Shown piece after piece: positions 45,601 to 56,648 of a DNA stretch of 64,000 nucleotides. The stretch spans positions 35,916,454-35,980,453 of the forward strand of contig NC_062232.1 of the NCBI RefSeq assembly GCF_902686445.1, read 5' to 3'. The translations under genes and the position numbers were made by a program. The number at the start of each line of letters is the position of its first letter. The first letter of the stretch is position 1. The notes beneath the pieces were generated by a model that did no database searches, had not been told where the DNA came from, and saw only the letters and a program-made list of their open reading frames with translations. This DNA is from Sciurus carolinensis (Eukaryota; Chordata; Mammalia; Rodentia; Sciuridae).

Positions 45601-46480
45601 TTGTTTACGTGCAGTTGCTGCCACAGCCATTTTAGTAAAGGAAGCATCTAAACTGACTCTGGGACAGGATTTACAATTGGTAAACCCCCACTCAGTAGAG
45701 GCCCTATTACGGAGTCCACCTGACAGATGGTTATCAAATGCTCACCTCACCCACTATCAAGCCTTGCTTCTAGATCCTCCTTGGATTAAATTTCTCAAGA
45801 CACAGCCTTGAACCCAGCTACACTCCTCCCCGATGATGACCCATCTGAAGCCCTGCATAACTGCCTGGAGGTATTGGAATCCCTCCAAAACCTACGGCCA
45901 GATTTGACTGAGATCCCATGGCCAAACCCAGATGAGGTGCTCTACACAGACGGCAGCAGTTATATCCGCAATGGAGTCAGGTACGCTGGGGCCGCTGTGG
46001 TCACACAAGATCAGGTAATATGGGCCCCAAGCTTTAGGCCATGGAACATCAGCCCAGAAGGCAGAACTCATTGCCCTTACTCAGGCATTACGACACAGAA
46101 AGGGGAAAACAGTTAATATCTACACTGATAGTAGGTATGCCTTTGCAACAGCACATGTACATGGGGCCTTATACCAAGAAAGGTGACTACTCACGTCAGG
46201 AGGAAAATAAAAAATGTGACAAATTCTGACCCTGTTGGAAGCCCTCTGGCTACCCTACAAGGTGGCAATCATACATTGTACAGGACATTAGACTGACAGT
46301 ACTCCAGAAGCCCTAGGGAACTCCTTTGCAGATCAAACAGCATGAGAGGTTGCCCAAAAACCATGGGACCTCTACAAATCTTACCTGTTATTACCAAAAC
46401 GCTTAGTGCCCAGTACACAAAGGGCGAAGAATGTCTGGGAGGAATTTTAAAGACTGACTGGCTCTAGGGAATGGAAAACG
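45601..46480 (+). pseudogene. RNase H (class I provirus), broken
   Basis: RNase H remnant. The first catalytic region reads EVLYTDGSSYIRNG at about 45930-45975. After a frameshift near 46040-46060, the downstream region reads YTDSRYAF near 46120. It then carries further stops up to the integrase. Confidence 0.8.
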
Positions 46481-47594
46481 CTCCCAGATGGTAGAATATT
46501 CTTACCAGAAGTACTGGAACAAACTCTGGTTAAGCAGCTTCACCAGAACACCCACCTTGGTGGCACCAAATTGACTGAACTATTACAAAAAGATTATTAT
46601 GTGCCAAAATTAAGTCAACACGCCAAACAAGTCTCCTCCAGGTGTCAAATATGTGCACAAGTCAATCCAAGTAACCAGGTGGGTCTCTCACAAGGAACTC
46701 AGCTTCATGGACTAGCCCCCGGTGAACACTGGGAAGTGGACTTCACTGAGATAAAACCAGGACTACATGGGTATTGTTATCTTTTGGTTTTTATAGATAC
46801 TTTTTCAGGACGGACTGAAGTGTTCCCCACCAAAACTGAGACAGCTCAGGTTACAGTCAAAAAGCTAGTCTTAGAAATTATTCCCCAATTTGGCCTCCCA
46901 ATAACTATAGGGTCTGACAACGGCCCAGCTTTCATAGCTCAAACAACACAATTATTAGCTAAAACTTTAAATATAAAATGGAAGTTACACTGTACTTATC
47001 GACCTCAGAGTTCAGGACAAGTAGAAAGAATGAACAGGACCCCGAAAGACACACTTACAAAACTAAAGCTTGAGACTGGCAAGAACTGGGCGAGTCTCCT
47101 TCCCTTTGCCCTTCTTCAGGCCAGATGCACTCCCTATGTGATGGGCATCACTCCCTTTGAAATCATGTTTGGCCGACCACCTCTGTTAATTCCTAAACTT
47201 GGGGAAGAAAAACTTGCTGAAATAGATAACCATTATCTCTTAAAGTCCTTCCAGGCACTTTAAGCCTCTCAGCGAATCAGCGGTTTAGTCAAAGCAGCCC
47301 ATCCTGCTCACTGCCCAGCCGAGGCTCTGACTCACCCCTTCCACCCCGGTGACCTAGTGTGGATTAAAAAAACTTCAGCCACCTACACTGGAACCCTGCT
47401 GGACGGGGCCCGTGCCAGTGATCTTAATGACTCCAACTGCCATCAAAGTAGCGGGAAAGCGTCACTGGATCCACCACTCCCAGGTCAAGAAGGCCACGTC
47501 AGAAGAAGCATCAACGGCTGAAAGATGGACTGCCCAACCCACGGACAATCCACTAAAGATAAGACTTTCTCGGGTCCCTTCTGGGCCCTTTTAA
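46481..47594 (+). pseudogene. Integrase (class I provirus)
   Basis: Integrase remnant. The zinc-binding H-H-C-C region runs from about 46535 (QLHQNTHLGGTKL) to SSRCQICAQVN. The catalytic core is in the long open stretch 46571-47263 with the acids D (WEVDFTEIK), D (GSDNGPAF) and E (GQVERMN) in canonical order. The C-terminal part (HPGDLVWIKKT) follows after a stop near 47261 and ends at 47594. Its last 70 bp overlap the env start. This is the best-preserved part of pol. Confidence 0.9.
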
Positions 47595-49370
47595 TTATAC
47601 TTCCCATTGTTAATTGTACACCTCACCAACCTAAAAGTTACACATGGGAATTAAGGGAAACTGTAGAAGGGACAGTCGTTAAGACATTAGTCACCTCGAC
47701 TCAACCCATTTTTTCATTAGATTTATGTGACCTCACTGGTGACATGAGTGTCAGAAAAATGGGAAGTGGTCATAGTACAAATGTACTTACCTGTGGGGAT
47801 TTATCATATGAAAGAGATTTAAAACATACCCAACATTATATTTGCCCAGCGAATGGGAAACCCAGTTATCGAGGGGAATTTCAATACCACTGTGCTTCCT
47901 GGGGATGTGAAACCATAGCCTCATGGACCAACGAAGACCCATTTATTGACTTCAAAAGGGGACCTTACAGACCCTTCCATAAAAATGGAAATTGTAACCC
48001 TGTAACAATAACTATTAAAAAAAATGGCATCCACTAGCTAGGGGAGGATGGGAACGAGGGAAAACTTGGGGGTTACGAATCTATATATGTGGACCAGACC
48101 CAGGCATGGAATTTACTATTCAGAGATATGACCCCCCCTGAGAAGTAAATCCAATAGGTCCCAACAGACCCTTAATTCCTGGATTGTCCCCAGTACCCCC
48201 AGGTCAATTCCCCCTAACTACAATAGCCCCTGCTTCAACCCTTCCATCCCTAACCACCCCAAATCCTGAGCCACGGAAGCCTTTATTAGATCTACTGGAC
48301 TCCATCTTTTACTTTATTAATGCTACTGAGCCTAATATGACTCAAGATTACTGGCTGTGTCTGAACCCAGAACCCCCATATTACATAGGGATAGGAGCTA
48401 ATATTACTCTAGGCCCCTCCTCAAGCCAAATTAGAAATCTTTCCCACAAGGACATAAGGACTAATCCTACTTTATGCAAGTGGGGGCAAAAGCCCAAACT
48501 AACCCTTGGAGATTTACAAGGACAGGGAACTTGTTTCCAGATCCCAAATTTTAATATAAACCACTCCCCTTACAGACACTCTTGTACATCTACCATAATA
48601 CTTGGGAACCTGTCAGGTACACATAATAACCATCTTGTGACCCCTGAGGGAACATGGTTTGCTTGTACATCAGGAGTAACTCCATGCCTGACTCTTCAAC
48701 TTTTTAAAATTGCCAAATGGGATAAATTTTGTATTACTGTTCACATCATCCCCCAGATGTACTATTATGATGGGGGAGGGAGGGAGAGAACATATGGGAC
48801 TAAGATCTAAACGGGCCCCTGTCCTAATTCCCCTCCTAGTGGGAATAGATATAGCAGGCTCCACAGCTGTAGGAACCACTGCCCTGATCACTGGAAACCA
48901 GAATTTCAAAACTTTAAGTAAACAAGTAGATTTGGACTTAGAGTTTTCTAACTCACTTAAGTCACTTAGAGAATTCCCTTGATTCACTTGCTGAAGTAGT
49001 TTTACAAAATAGAAGAGGATTACATTTACTGTTTTTAAAACAAGGAGGATTATGTATGGCCTTGGGGAAAACCTGTTGCTTTTATATTAACCATTCAGGT
49101 GTCATCCATGATAGTTTAGCTTTAATCAGAAAAAGACTCAAGGAGCGAGAGAATAGAACACCTGAGGAAAATTGGTATCAAAATTTGTTCTCTTGGTCCC
49201 CCTGGTTAACTACTTTAATAACCTCACTGGCGGGAACTGTCATCCTAATGTTAGGGTTGTTGATCGGACCATGCATAATAAACTGTTTAACTAAATACAT
49301 TGGAGATAAAATACAGTCTGTTAAACTAATGGTGTTACACACTCACTACAATCAAGCACACCACAAATAA
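47525..49370 (+). pseudogene. env (class I provirus), broken into four frames
   Basis: Envelope remnant in four frames. The surface subunit opens at 47525 with a signal-like hydrophobic stretch (FWALLIILPIVNC) and runs to a stop at 48037 after a frameshift at the A run near 48015. It continues in another frame, with an in-frame TGA near 48140, to 48810 (DYWLCLNPEPPYYIG, where the usual first cysteine of C-W-L-C is Y). After a shift in a G/A run near 48775, the cleavage-type site RSKRAP and the fusion-peptide-like segment appear. A further shift near 48978 leads to LQNRRGLHLL and the C-x6-CC motif CMALGKTCC, then a membrane span (TVILMLGLLIGPCI) and the tail to 49370. No intact product is possible. 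Confidence 0.9.
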
Positions 49371-49410
49371 ATCAATGATTTGATTATGTACAAAAAAAAC
49401 CAGTGGGGAA
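49371..49410 (+). other. Spacer and purine tract before 3' LTR
   Basis: The short stretch after env carries an A run and CAGTGGGGAA directly before the LTR, fitting a polypurine tract. Confidence 0.7.
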
Positions 49411-49964
49411 TTTGATGGGCTGACAGATCTGACTCCATGAGAATGTTATAGGCCAGACTCTAAGGGAAATGACTAAACAGACTCCATTTTGCTGAGACTC
49501 CATGTTCTGTAGGAAATAAGCTTCTCCCATGGGAACACCCTGCCTCTGTGCCCATCATCAGTTACTTGGTGTGACATGTTTAATATACAATGGCAACTCC
49601 TATGTAGTAAAGAATTGCTCTCTTAATTCCTATTGCTCCTAAACAATGTACCATGTGAACAGTAATTGTGTGGATGTTAGCAACCATTCTTTAGTTTGTA
49701 TCTAGGTAAGGGTCAGTTTGACCCACTTCCCCCTCTGTCGATGATCTCATGATGTTAGTTTGTAATTTTGAATCATAGCAACACACTTATGATTGATGTG
49801 ATTTTTGGTATAAGAACCCCTACAACCCTATGGCGGGGGATGTTCTCCCAATAGCCATTTTTTGGGGCATTGTGTGAGATAGTCAGCTGGCCAGCTTAAT
49901 AAAGACTCTCAAATTTGGACTTCTCAGTGGTGATTGGTCTGTTCTTAAGTTGTGCCCCATAACA
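49411..49964 (+). repeat. 3' LTR of the class I provirus
   Basis: 554 bp. It matches the 5' LTR throughout; the first bases read TTTGATGGGC instead of TGTAATGGGC. It ends GTTGTGCCCCATAACA and is followed by the ATAC duplication. Confidence 0.93.
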
Positions 49965-49968
49965 ATAC
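49965..49968. repeat. Class I ERV target-site duplication, right
   Basis: ATAC, matching 41459-41462. Confidence 0.85.
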
Positions 49969-50939
49969 TAGATCCCTCATACCAGCTGTAAGCCATTCAT
50001 CATCTAGCCCACGAGAATTCAGATTAAACATAGCCTATCTCATTCCCAGCTCTCTCATTATTTGGACTGGGTCTGCATATGTCTGCCATTTACTTATGGC
50101 CTTGGGGACATTGCCCACATTTTAACAAACAGTGCAGATAGCAGCCATTACTAATTGTGCTCCCCCTGTGCACCCCAATGGCATAGATATCCCGCACTCT
50201 TTGCCACAAGGAGGGGTGAGTAGTTATGGATCCCAATTTCTCCATTTCCAGGCCACTACAATACTGCTGTCCATCCCTAAATCCCACAGGCATTAATAAT
50301 CAAGTTGACAGGGGCACCCCTGGCCTCTGTATAAATTTCTTTCCCAAGTCCACCAACCCTGCTTAAGTATATGGGTAGTAGTACATGGTGAACTCAGTTA
50401 CCTGGGCAAACCCTGTCAGCTGCCCATTAAGAGCTATCGGCTGCTGTTGTTTCATTTTCTGCATCACCACTGGCCAAGCTTGCAGATGTTGATCCCCTCT
50501 TCCTTCTCTTTTACCAATACTATACAGAAGGCCAAGGGATATTTCTCCAAGGTGTGGAGGTCCTCTTCCAGTGATCGTATCCTAGCTTCCAGAGTTGCTT
50601 CTTTACCTTGTAACTCTCACATCTTGGTAGCCTTCCATAGAAATGTATCAGTATCCACTTTCAAAACTGTAAGAAATAACTCTTCAATGGTCCTAGCAGC
50701 TGTGCATGTGCTGAACTTTTCTAGGTGATCTCCCACTTGGTGTAATGTCTTTTTCCAATCCAATGGGGCTACCACCAACCTCTGCCCATTCCTGGGGATG
50801 GGCCCAAGTAGCCAGGAGGCCCATGACTAATACCATATAATCATAACTGACCATCCCTCAATATCTACCTCCATAGGTGCAGAGGGTTCCACATTGGGCT
50901 GCTAACTAATCCTGCCAACTACGCCAACTATAGTGCAAT
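49969..50939 (-). pseudogene. ERVL-type gag remnant
   Basis: Minus-strand remnant of the structural polyprotein of the ERVL-type provirus. A readable piece at 50090-50293 includes SLWQRVRDIYAIGVHRG and LLKCGQCPQGHK, the latter resembling a degraded zinc-knuckle region. It lies between the 5' LTR and the insertion point of the class I provirus, as expected for gag. All frames are broken. Confidence 0.65.
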
Positions 50940-51226
50940 TGCTCAATCCCAGGCAGGCTAACTTGAGATTTGGGCAGCCCAAAGAAGATACACAGTCTTA
51001 GGAAGATTTAACATGCCTTGACTTGATGGGTGGGCAATCCACGCAGCAGAAAAGTCCCTATTCAATTTATAAACAGGATTACAGCACAGCTAGAAGCATG
51101 CCAAATAGATATCATGTGGTTAAATAAAAATTATCATGGACCATTTTTTCTGACTTACATGAGATATCTTAGTCATTGCTTCCTGGACATCTGGATGAGA
51201 GCCAGATGGATTCCATTTTCCCTACA
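50940..51226 (-). repeat. 5' LTR of the ERVL-type provirus
   Basis: 287 bp, equal in length to the LTR at 33981-34267. In reverse complement it begins TGTAGGGAAAATGGAATCCA and ends GGGATTGAGCA. It shares GATATCTTAGTCATTGCTTC-type text (plus strand) with the 3' LTR but is strongly diverged elsewhere. Confidence 0.8.
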
Positions 51227-51304
51227 TCATCTCTGGGTTTACTTTGTCTCATAAGTATCCCTGAGCAGTCAGCCTCCTGCTAGAGTACTGGTTTAGGGCA
51301 CTTC
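51227..51304. other. Unassigned spacer
   Basis: Short unassigned sequence between the ERVL-type LTR and the MER5A-like element. Confidence 0.4.
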
Positions 51305-51462
51305 TTCCCAAACTCTAACATGCAAATCAATTATCCAGGGACATAATTAGAAGATTGTGAATCCGTACTTTGGGGGTAGTGCATAAGAATTCACATTTCT
51401 AGCAAAGTTCACAGACAATGCTTGTGTTGTTGGTTCATAGACCACAGTTTGGTAGCAAGGTC
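51305..51462 (+). mobile_element. MER5A-like hAT element remnant
   Basis: Starts CTTCCCAAACTCTAACATGC and ends TTCATAGACCACAGTTTGGT, the imperfect ends of MER5A-type elements; AGAATTCACATTTCTAGCAA is in the middle. It is the third such copy in this window. Confidence 0.65.
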
Positions 51463-51871
51463 TTGATGGGCAGGTTACTAATGCCTAACCAACTTCTGTA
51501 CAAAAAAATCAGGGTAGCCTTCTGAAGAGTTAGAAGCATTCATTGAATCATGTGAAGCCTGTTGCCAAAACATCACCGTTCCCTCAGTGGCAGTTGTCTT
51601 CTATGAACACATTTACTGTAGGGAACCTTGCAGGTAAGAATAACTAGTTGCAAACTAGACTTGTCCTTCAGGAGGGAGAAAGTAAGGTAAGTTATATCAG
51701 TAACTTTCTATGTCTTATCTTACTGAAATACTTGCTATATCTTTGAAAATAGGTGCACTGAGGTCTAGCCATTATGTGTCTGAACCCACCCTTGTTGACC
51801 TGAACTACAGGATTGTTCTCAATTAGGAACTCTGCATATCTAAAGCAAAAAAAATTGTGGAAAGTTAGAAG
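51463..51871. other. No gene recognised
   Basis: Unassigned interval of about 400 bp. Confidence 0.4.
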
Positions 51872-51877
51872 GTATCA

Positions 51878-52437
51878 TATCGCGCTCCCTCTGCCCGCAG
51901 AGAGAGACACGACAAATGTCTGAAGCTTTGGAGGTTTATTGCGTACAGTCTTCCTTTCTTTCCTTCTTATCTATCCATTTCTCTCGCTCTCTTTCCCTCT
52001 CCTGCACTTCACTCTTCTCCCGTTCGGCTCTTGCCTGCTCCGGCGGCTTTGTTTCTCCCGCTCGGCTCTCGCCCTCGCTCGCACTCTCCTTCCTCCCTTC
52101 TACCCCCCTTTCTCAGCTTCTTCCCTCAGCCTCTTCCTACTCCCAGCTTCCCACGCACTCCCAGCTTCTTCTTCTGCTTTACTCCCAGTTTCTCCTCTCT
52201 ACTCCCCCGCCCATCAAACTTATATACACCTCAACCAATCAGGGGAGAGCACACGAGGTAAACGCGGACAGCTGCAAGCATAGGATAGGTACACGAGGGG
52301 GGCATGCTCTAATCACATCGTTAACTAGCCAATCATTGGAATTCGCTGGTTGTTTACTGTATAGCTGGCCGCTTTTGGCTCAGCGTCAGGCGCCATCTTG
52401 ACCATGCCTAAGGCTGGGGGTCCCGGAAAACCCGACA
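51878..52437 (-). mobile_element. Solo LTR, ERVK/IAP-like
   Basis: 560-bp LTR on the minus strand. It starts TGTCGGGTTTTCCGGGACCC in reverse complement, contains a YY1-like CAAGATGGCGCC near the start, a TATA box (TATATAAGTTTGATGGGC) and a polyadenylation signal (GCAATAAACCTCC). GTATCA flanks it on both sides (51872-51877 and 52438-52443), a 6-bp duplication typical of ERVK-type elements. The pyrimidine-rich core produces open frames on the plus strand (51916-52401) that are not genes. Confidence 0.88.
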
Positions 52438-52443
52438 GTATCA

Positions 52444-54074
52444 TTTGTGGCAAATTCCTTTCCCCCGGCTCTATTTTTATTAGTTCTGTAGCTGAGAATA
52501 ATAGAGCTGGCTCCATAACCATTAACCAGTTACATTTCTTTTTCTTGCTTATCAGTCTACATTAGCATCAACAGTCTGCCTAACTCTCAACTTGTATCCC
52601 TGGTCCCATTAATACCAGATCAATTTCCATTATGTGTGAAATCACCTTTCCAAACTACAACCTTGTTTACTATTTGTGGGATGAAAAGAGCTTGAAAGAC
52701 TCAATGTCCCAAACCCATCTCCAGAGAAATGTGCCACTGGGATGCATATGACTGAATGTACCATGTGATGTGTCCCAGGAGAGGGACCCACTCCCCTGAT
52801 GCTCCACATTTTTATAAAGAAGTTTTAAAGGGATAGGAAGTACCTAACCAGTCTTGTGCCAACTCAAAGTCCTTGAAATCCTTGAGCTAGCACAGAAAAA
52901 GTAAGACTAGTTTGGTGCGGGGGTTTCTGCCACGTCCCGCATGGATGAGAAAAGGGTTAACTGCTGGGGGACAATGTTGGCTATAAAAAAAAAAAATCAA
53001 TTACCCATAAACTTATCTAATCAGTAAACACACAAGAGTCAATACTCTTTTTAAATGAGAGGAGGAGTGATGAGTCTGGCCATACCAGTTCTGGTCTCTA
53101 ACATGGAATAGCCCAAATCTCTTATTTATAATCACACAGGTAAAGAGGCCTAGAACGGGAGGGATTTCTTCTGTGATGAAGAGAATGGGGTGGAGTTACA
53201 GGAGTCAATTTGCTTAGGGAAACTATCATATAACCAGGCAGGGAACCACTCCCAGTGCCACATACCACATATCCCCCAGCAATCTGGGACAGACCTCTAT
53301 GTCTGCCAGTTCCGAGAAGTCAGGCCTCTGTGTCCTAAAGCTCAACCTCATCAGGTTCTGCTGCTAGATAAGGATGACTTACCAGTTTGGCAAGAGAAAC
53401 AACATTCCCTCAAACATCAGGCACATGGGAAGTTCATATAACCATGCTGAAATCAGCTGGGGACATTGCAGTATTTATTGCTGAACCAGCTTATGTCTAG
53501 ACTACATAAGGTAGAAAGCTTCCAAGACTGTTCAACTAACAAAAGGGTTCATGTCTCCTCTGAAAGGTGTTTTAAGAGGTCCATAAAGTAGACCAGCTTC
53601 TGCAGGACAGTATGATTAATCCCTAAGAAGTTATAGAACATGAGCCTAAATAAGGTAGCTGCTTCTTAGATCAAATATAATGGGGGAAAGTCATTTTTTA
53701 TAAATTTGAAGGAAAAAAAACTCATGGAGGAAACCCAACACCTGTCAAGTCTGAGTTTCAGGAATTTGATATAAGTGAGAAGAGAATCTTAGTTCTGTCC
53801 ATTCAAAACCAATTCAGCAGTCAGTTAAGGATTTAGAGGTAGCATAAAAAAATACATGGGAAGAATCAGAATCTTAAAAAGATATAGATCTAACTCAGGC
53901 AAATACAGAAACTATTTGAGTCCAGGCTAATCCCACATAAAAAGGAACAAGTAGGTTCCAAACTAGAGAGAATGCTTCACCAAACCCTGCTATACCATGA
54001 GAGAAGGCAAGGTAACTGATTTAGTTTTAAAGCATAGAATTAAAATTTTGATAAACTCAGAAAACAAAAAAGTA
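52444..54074. other. No gene recognised
   Basis: Unassigned interval of about 1.6 kb. The open frame at 53190-53441 (83 codons) has no domain I recognise. A run of A lies at 52985-52997. The text near 53000-53460 looks like an old interspersed element but I cannot name it. Confidence 0.35.
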
Positions 54075-54203
54075 CCAGGCCAAGCATGTCAGTAGGCACC
54101 TATAGTTTCAGGTACTAGGGAGGCTAAAGTGGGAGGATTGATTAAGTCCAGGAGATTGAGGCCAGTCTGGTAACATAGCAAGACTCTGGCTCAAAAACTT
54201 TAG
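54075..54203 (+). mobile_element. B1-type SINE
   Basis: Plus-strand 7SL-derived SINE: GTGGGAGGATTGATTAAGTC, GAGATTGAGGCCAGTCTGGT, ending TAGCAAGACTCTGGCTCAAA. Moderately diverged. Confidence 0.75.
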
Positions 54204-54411
54204 AAGTAAAATGACCTATAATTATTCAACTCAAAGATAATTTGTATTATATTTCCTTTGGTATTTTTCTTAGGCTTATTTTCTTATTTTACAAATCAGT
54301 ATGACATCAGTGTCATGCAGTATTAATTGAATTCTAAAACTTATGAAAGATTACATGATTAAAACTAAACAGGCTACAATGCTCATGGTAAAAATAAAGA
54401 ATTTTCTTCCA
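54204..54411. other. Unassigned spacer
   Basis: AT-rich sequence with no recognised feature. Confidence 0.4.
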
Positions 54412-54640
54412 TTTTTTTTTTAATTAAAATATTTTTATGACACATTTTGATTCATTGTATACAAATGGGGTACAACTTTTCATTTCTATGGTTGTACAGA
54501 ATGCAGATTCACACCATTCATGTAATCATACACATACATAGGGTAATACTGTTTCATTGTTTTTCCATCCCCACCCCTCCCATCCCTTTTTCCTCTACAC
54601 CATCCAAAGTTCCTTCTAAATTTTACTATCTTAGGTTTAT
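54412..54640 (-). mobile_element. 5'-truncated L1 tail
   Basis: Begins with a T run on the plus strand (54413-54421) and continues with GATTCATTGTATACAAATGG and GTTGTACAGAATGCAGATTC, the reverse of the 3' UTR text at 28200-28310 of the second L1. The pyrimidine-rich part CACCCCTCCCATCCC follows. Only the 3' UTR is present. Confidence 0.8.
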
Positions 54641-54719
54641 TATAGAAGAATTTAGCATCCCTATATAATACTAGTCTCTTCCTCCTCTAGTTTTATATCA
54701 ATTTCCAGTTCAACTAGTT

Positions 54720-54936
54720 TTTAATACTAATGTCCCTTGGTAAGAGGGATTGGTTCTAGGCCACCAGAAGAGAGCAAAATCTAGGGATTCTCAAGTCCCT
54801 CATATACAATGGTGTAGCATTTGCATAGAACTCACACATCCTCATGTATTTTTAAACTTCCTTTGTTTTTTTTAAATCATCTCTACATTACTTATATCTA
54901 ATACAATGGAAACATTATGTAAATAGTTGTTACATT
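54720..54936. mobile_element. Tigger-like DNA transposon fragment
   Basis: CCCTTGGTAAGAGGGATTGG, then CTCAAGTCCCTCATATACAA, TAAATCATCTCTACATTACT and ATGTAAATAGTTGTTACAT follow in the order of known mammalian pogo/Tigger-type elements. Confidence 0.6.
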
Positions 54937-54940
54937 ATGT

Positions 54941-56648
54941 GATCCAGCCCAGCGCCCACCCACACAGATCCAACCCAGTGCCTGCTCCATGCAGAAGTGC
55001 TGTGCCTCCAAAGCATTGCGCTGCAGCTCCCCATCTACCAACACATGGCAGCATCTATCTTGGGACACCTCTGCCACCAGCTTGGATTACCTTCACCACC
55101 ACCATCTTTAGTTGGGGCAACTTTCATCCTGGAGCACCTGCCAGAGACTAGAAGCTCATTATCAAGGTACCTACAGGTTAGTTGCTACTGCTGCCACCTA
55201 TTAGGAACATGGCCATTTCCATCTAGGGACAACAGCCAGGACCTGAAAGATCATCAACAAGAGCCCTGCAGGCGTGGTTATATCTGGGGTATCCCTGCCA
55301 AGTGTGCTAATAGGCACCATCTTCCTGCAGAGGCAGGAGAGAGCCTTGCAAGAGGTAGGTAGGTGGGAAAAGGAGGGTGAGGGCATCTTGATCCTGGCTC
55401 GTCCAGCTGACCAGCCCAGCACCCACTGGGATTCCAGAAACAACTCAGGCAGCACTTCCTGGGACCTGACATAAGTCTAGTCCACTACTACCTATCTGAT
55501 ATGGCACCCACTGATCACCTGCTCCTGCTGGTTTGGCAATCAACAGAGCCCTCTACTCCCCCAATCCCCAGTCTCCCAATCAACCCCTAGCCACAAACTT
55601 GGCCCAGTACTTGCACCTACGTGACTTGCCCACAGCTCTCAATGCCTGGTCCCGATTTGTCCAATACAGAACAGCTTTCCTCAACAAGAGCACAGGTCCC
55701 AGTGCTCAGACCTCAGACCTCTAGGGAGAGAGATTCCTGATTGGGAAGCCAAAAGGGTAGGGGCAGATGAGATAATTTAGAGACTAAATTAGAGACCAAG
55801 AATTGTGGGGTCCACAAGTGAGGGAAGGGGTTAAGACCAGGCTCCTGCATCACACAAGTAGATCCCAAAGGAATGAAGTCTTCCAGAGGGACTGGTAATT
55901 GCTATTTCCTGCCTCCAGGAGTCCAGCCTCCAAGTCTAATCCTCCCACCTTACTAACTTTCACCATTCTGAGGGTGGAGTTACCAGCAAACTCCAGATAA
56001 CCATGCCTATCAGAAGAGAAGGGAAGGAGAGAAGATATTGAACTTTAACAGAAACAACTGTTCAATTTTCCTTCAAGACTTTTTTCTTCCATTTTTTTTG
56101 TTTTTCTTTTTTCATTTCCCACTCCTGCATCCCCATCATCTTTGAAATCAAGTACCTTTCATGCATCAGGTTACTGATGAGTGGAAGATTTGAATAGTAT
56201 ATTACAGTTTTGTTGTAGATTTTTTTTACTTGCTCTATTTTCCTCTTATTTATCTATTTCCTTGCTAACAACCAACTTCTTTTGATTCCTCTTTCACTCT
56301 TCCTATGATCAGTACCTCTATATTCTCACTTCGTACCTCAATAACATTACATCCTACAACCCTCCTCAATCCTCTTTGACCATTATTAGAAATTATAGAC
56401 CTTATTGCCCACCTATTGTTTATACTGTAGATAATAAACTCATCATTTGTTTATTTTGACAATACTGTTAACATCTGAATAGGGGCTATTTGGATTAAGG
56501 CTGCATATTGTTTGCATTGTTTGCTGTTAATATTGATCTCCCTCTTAAAGGCGAGGTATTGGAAACCTGCATGAGAAATTATAAATCTATAGGGGGAAAC
56601 TGTAATACCTCGAATCTGCACTGCTAGAGAGGAAGATACACGGACAAC
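54941..56648 (+). promoter_or_regulatory. Long 5' UTR of the third L1
   Basis: About 1.7 kb, longer than the readable leader of the second L1. The first kilobase is GC-rich with loosely repetitive text. The last 550 bp match the leader at about 22905-23375, including a shared CTCTATTTTCCTCTTATTTA-type stretch. Open frames on both strands at 54997-55474 are composition artefacts. Confidence 0.6.

Larger units (their letters stand above)
41463..49964 (+). mobile_element. Class I (gammaretrovirus-like) provirus, near complete, inactive
   Basis: The 8.5-kb plus-strand provirus contains 5' LTR, primer-binding site, gag, pro, pol, env, purine tract and 3' LTR in canonical order, flanked by ATAC. 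It is inserted in the gag/protease part of the ERVL-type provirus. Gag and pro-pol share one frame across a stop codon, as in gammaretroviruses. Env overlaps the end of pol. The LTRs differ by about 25 substitutions plus a few indels in about 550 bp by eye, so the insertion is of moderate age. All genes are broken. Confidence 0.95.
33981..51226 (-). mobile_element. Class III-like (ERVL-type) provirus, twice interrupted
   Basis: The minus-strand provirus is bounded by two 287-bp LTRs. Reading right to left: 5' LTR (50940-51226), gag remnant (49969-50939), the class I ERV insertion, protease and RT remnants (39,900-41,458), RNase H-like region, the MaLR insertion, integrase (about 35,913-36,753), an Env-like region (34,330-35,900), a purine tract (GAAGGGGTGG), and the 3' LTR (33981-34267). 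Without the two insertions it would be about 6.4 kb. The LTRs differ substantially from each other, so the element is old. No target duplication was recognised. Confidence 0.8.

Noticed and set aside
51916..52401. Serine/leucine-rich frames of 76-161 codons on the plus strand
   Set aside because: They read the pyrimidine-rich core of a minus-strand solo LTR.
54997..55474. Open frames of 64-121 codons on both strands
   Set aside because: Located in the GC-rich leader of the third L1; no domain and heavy overlap between strands.
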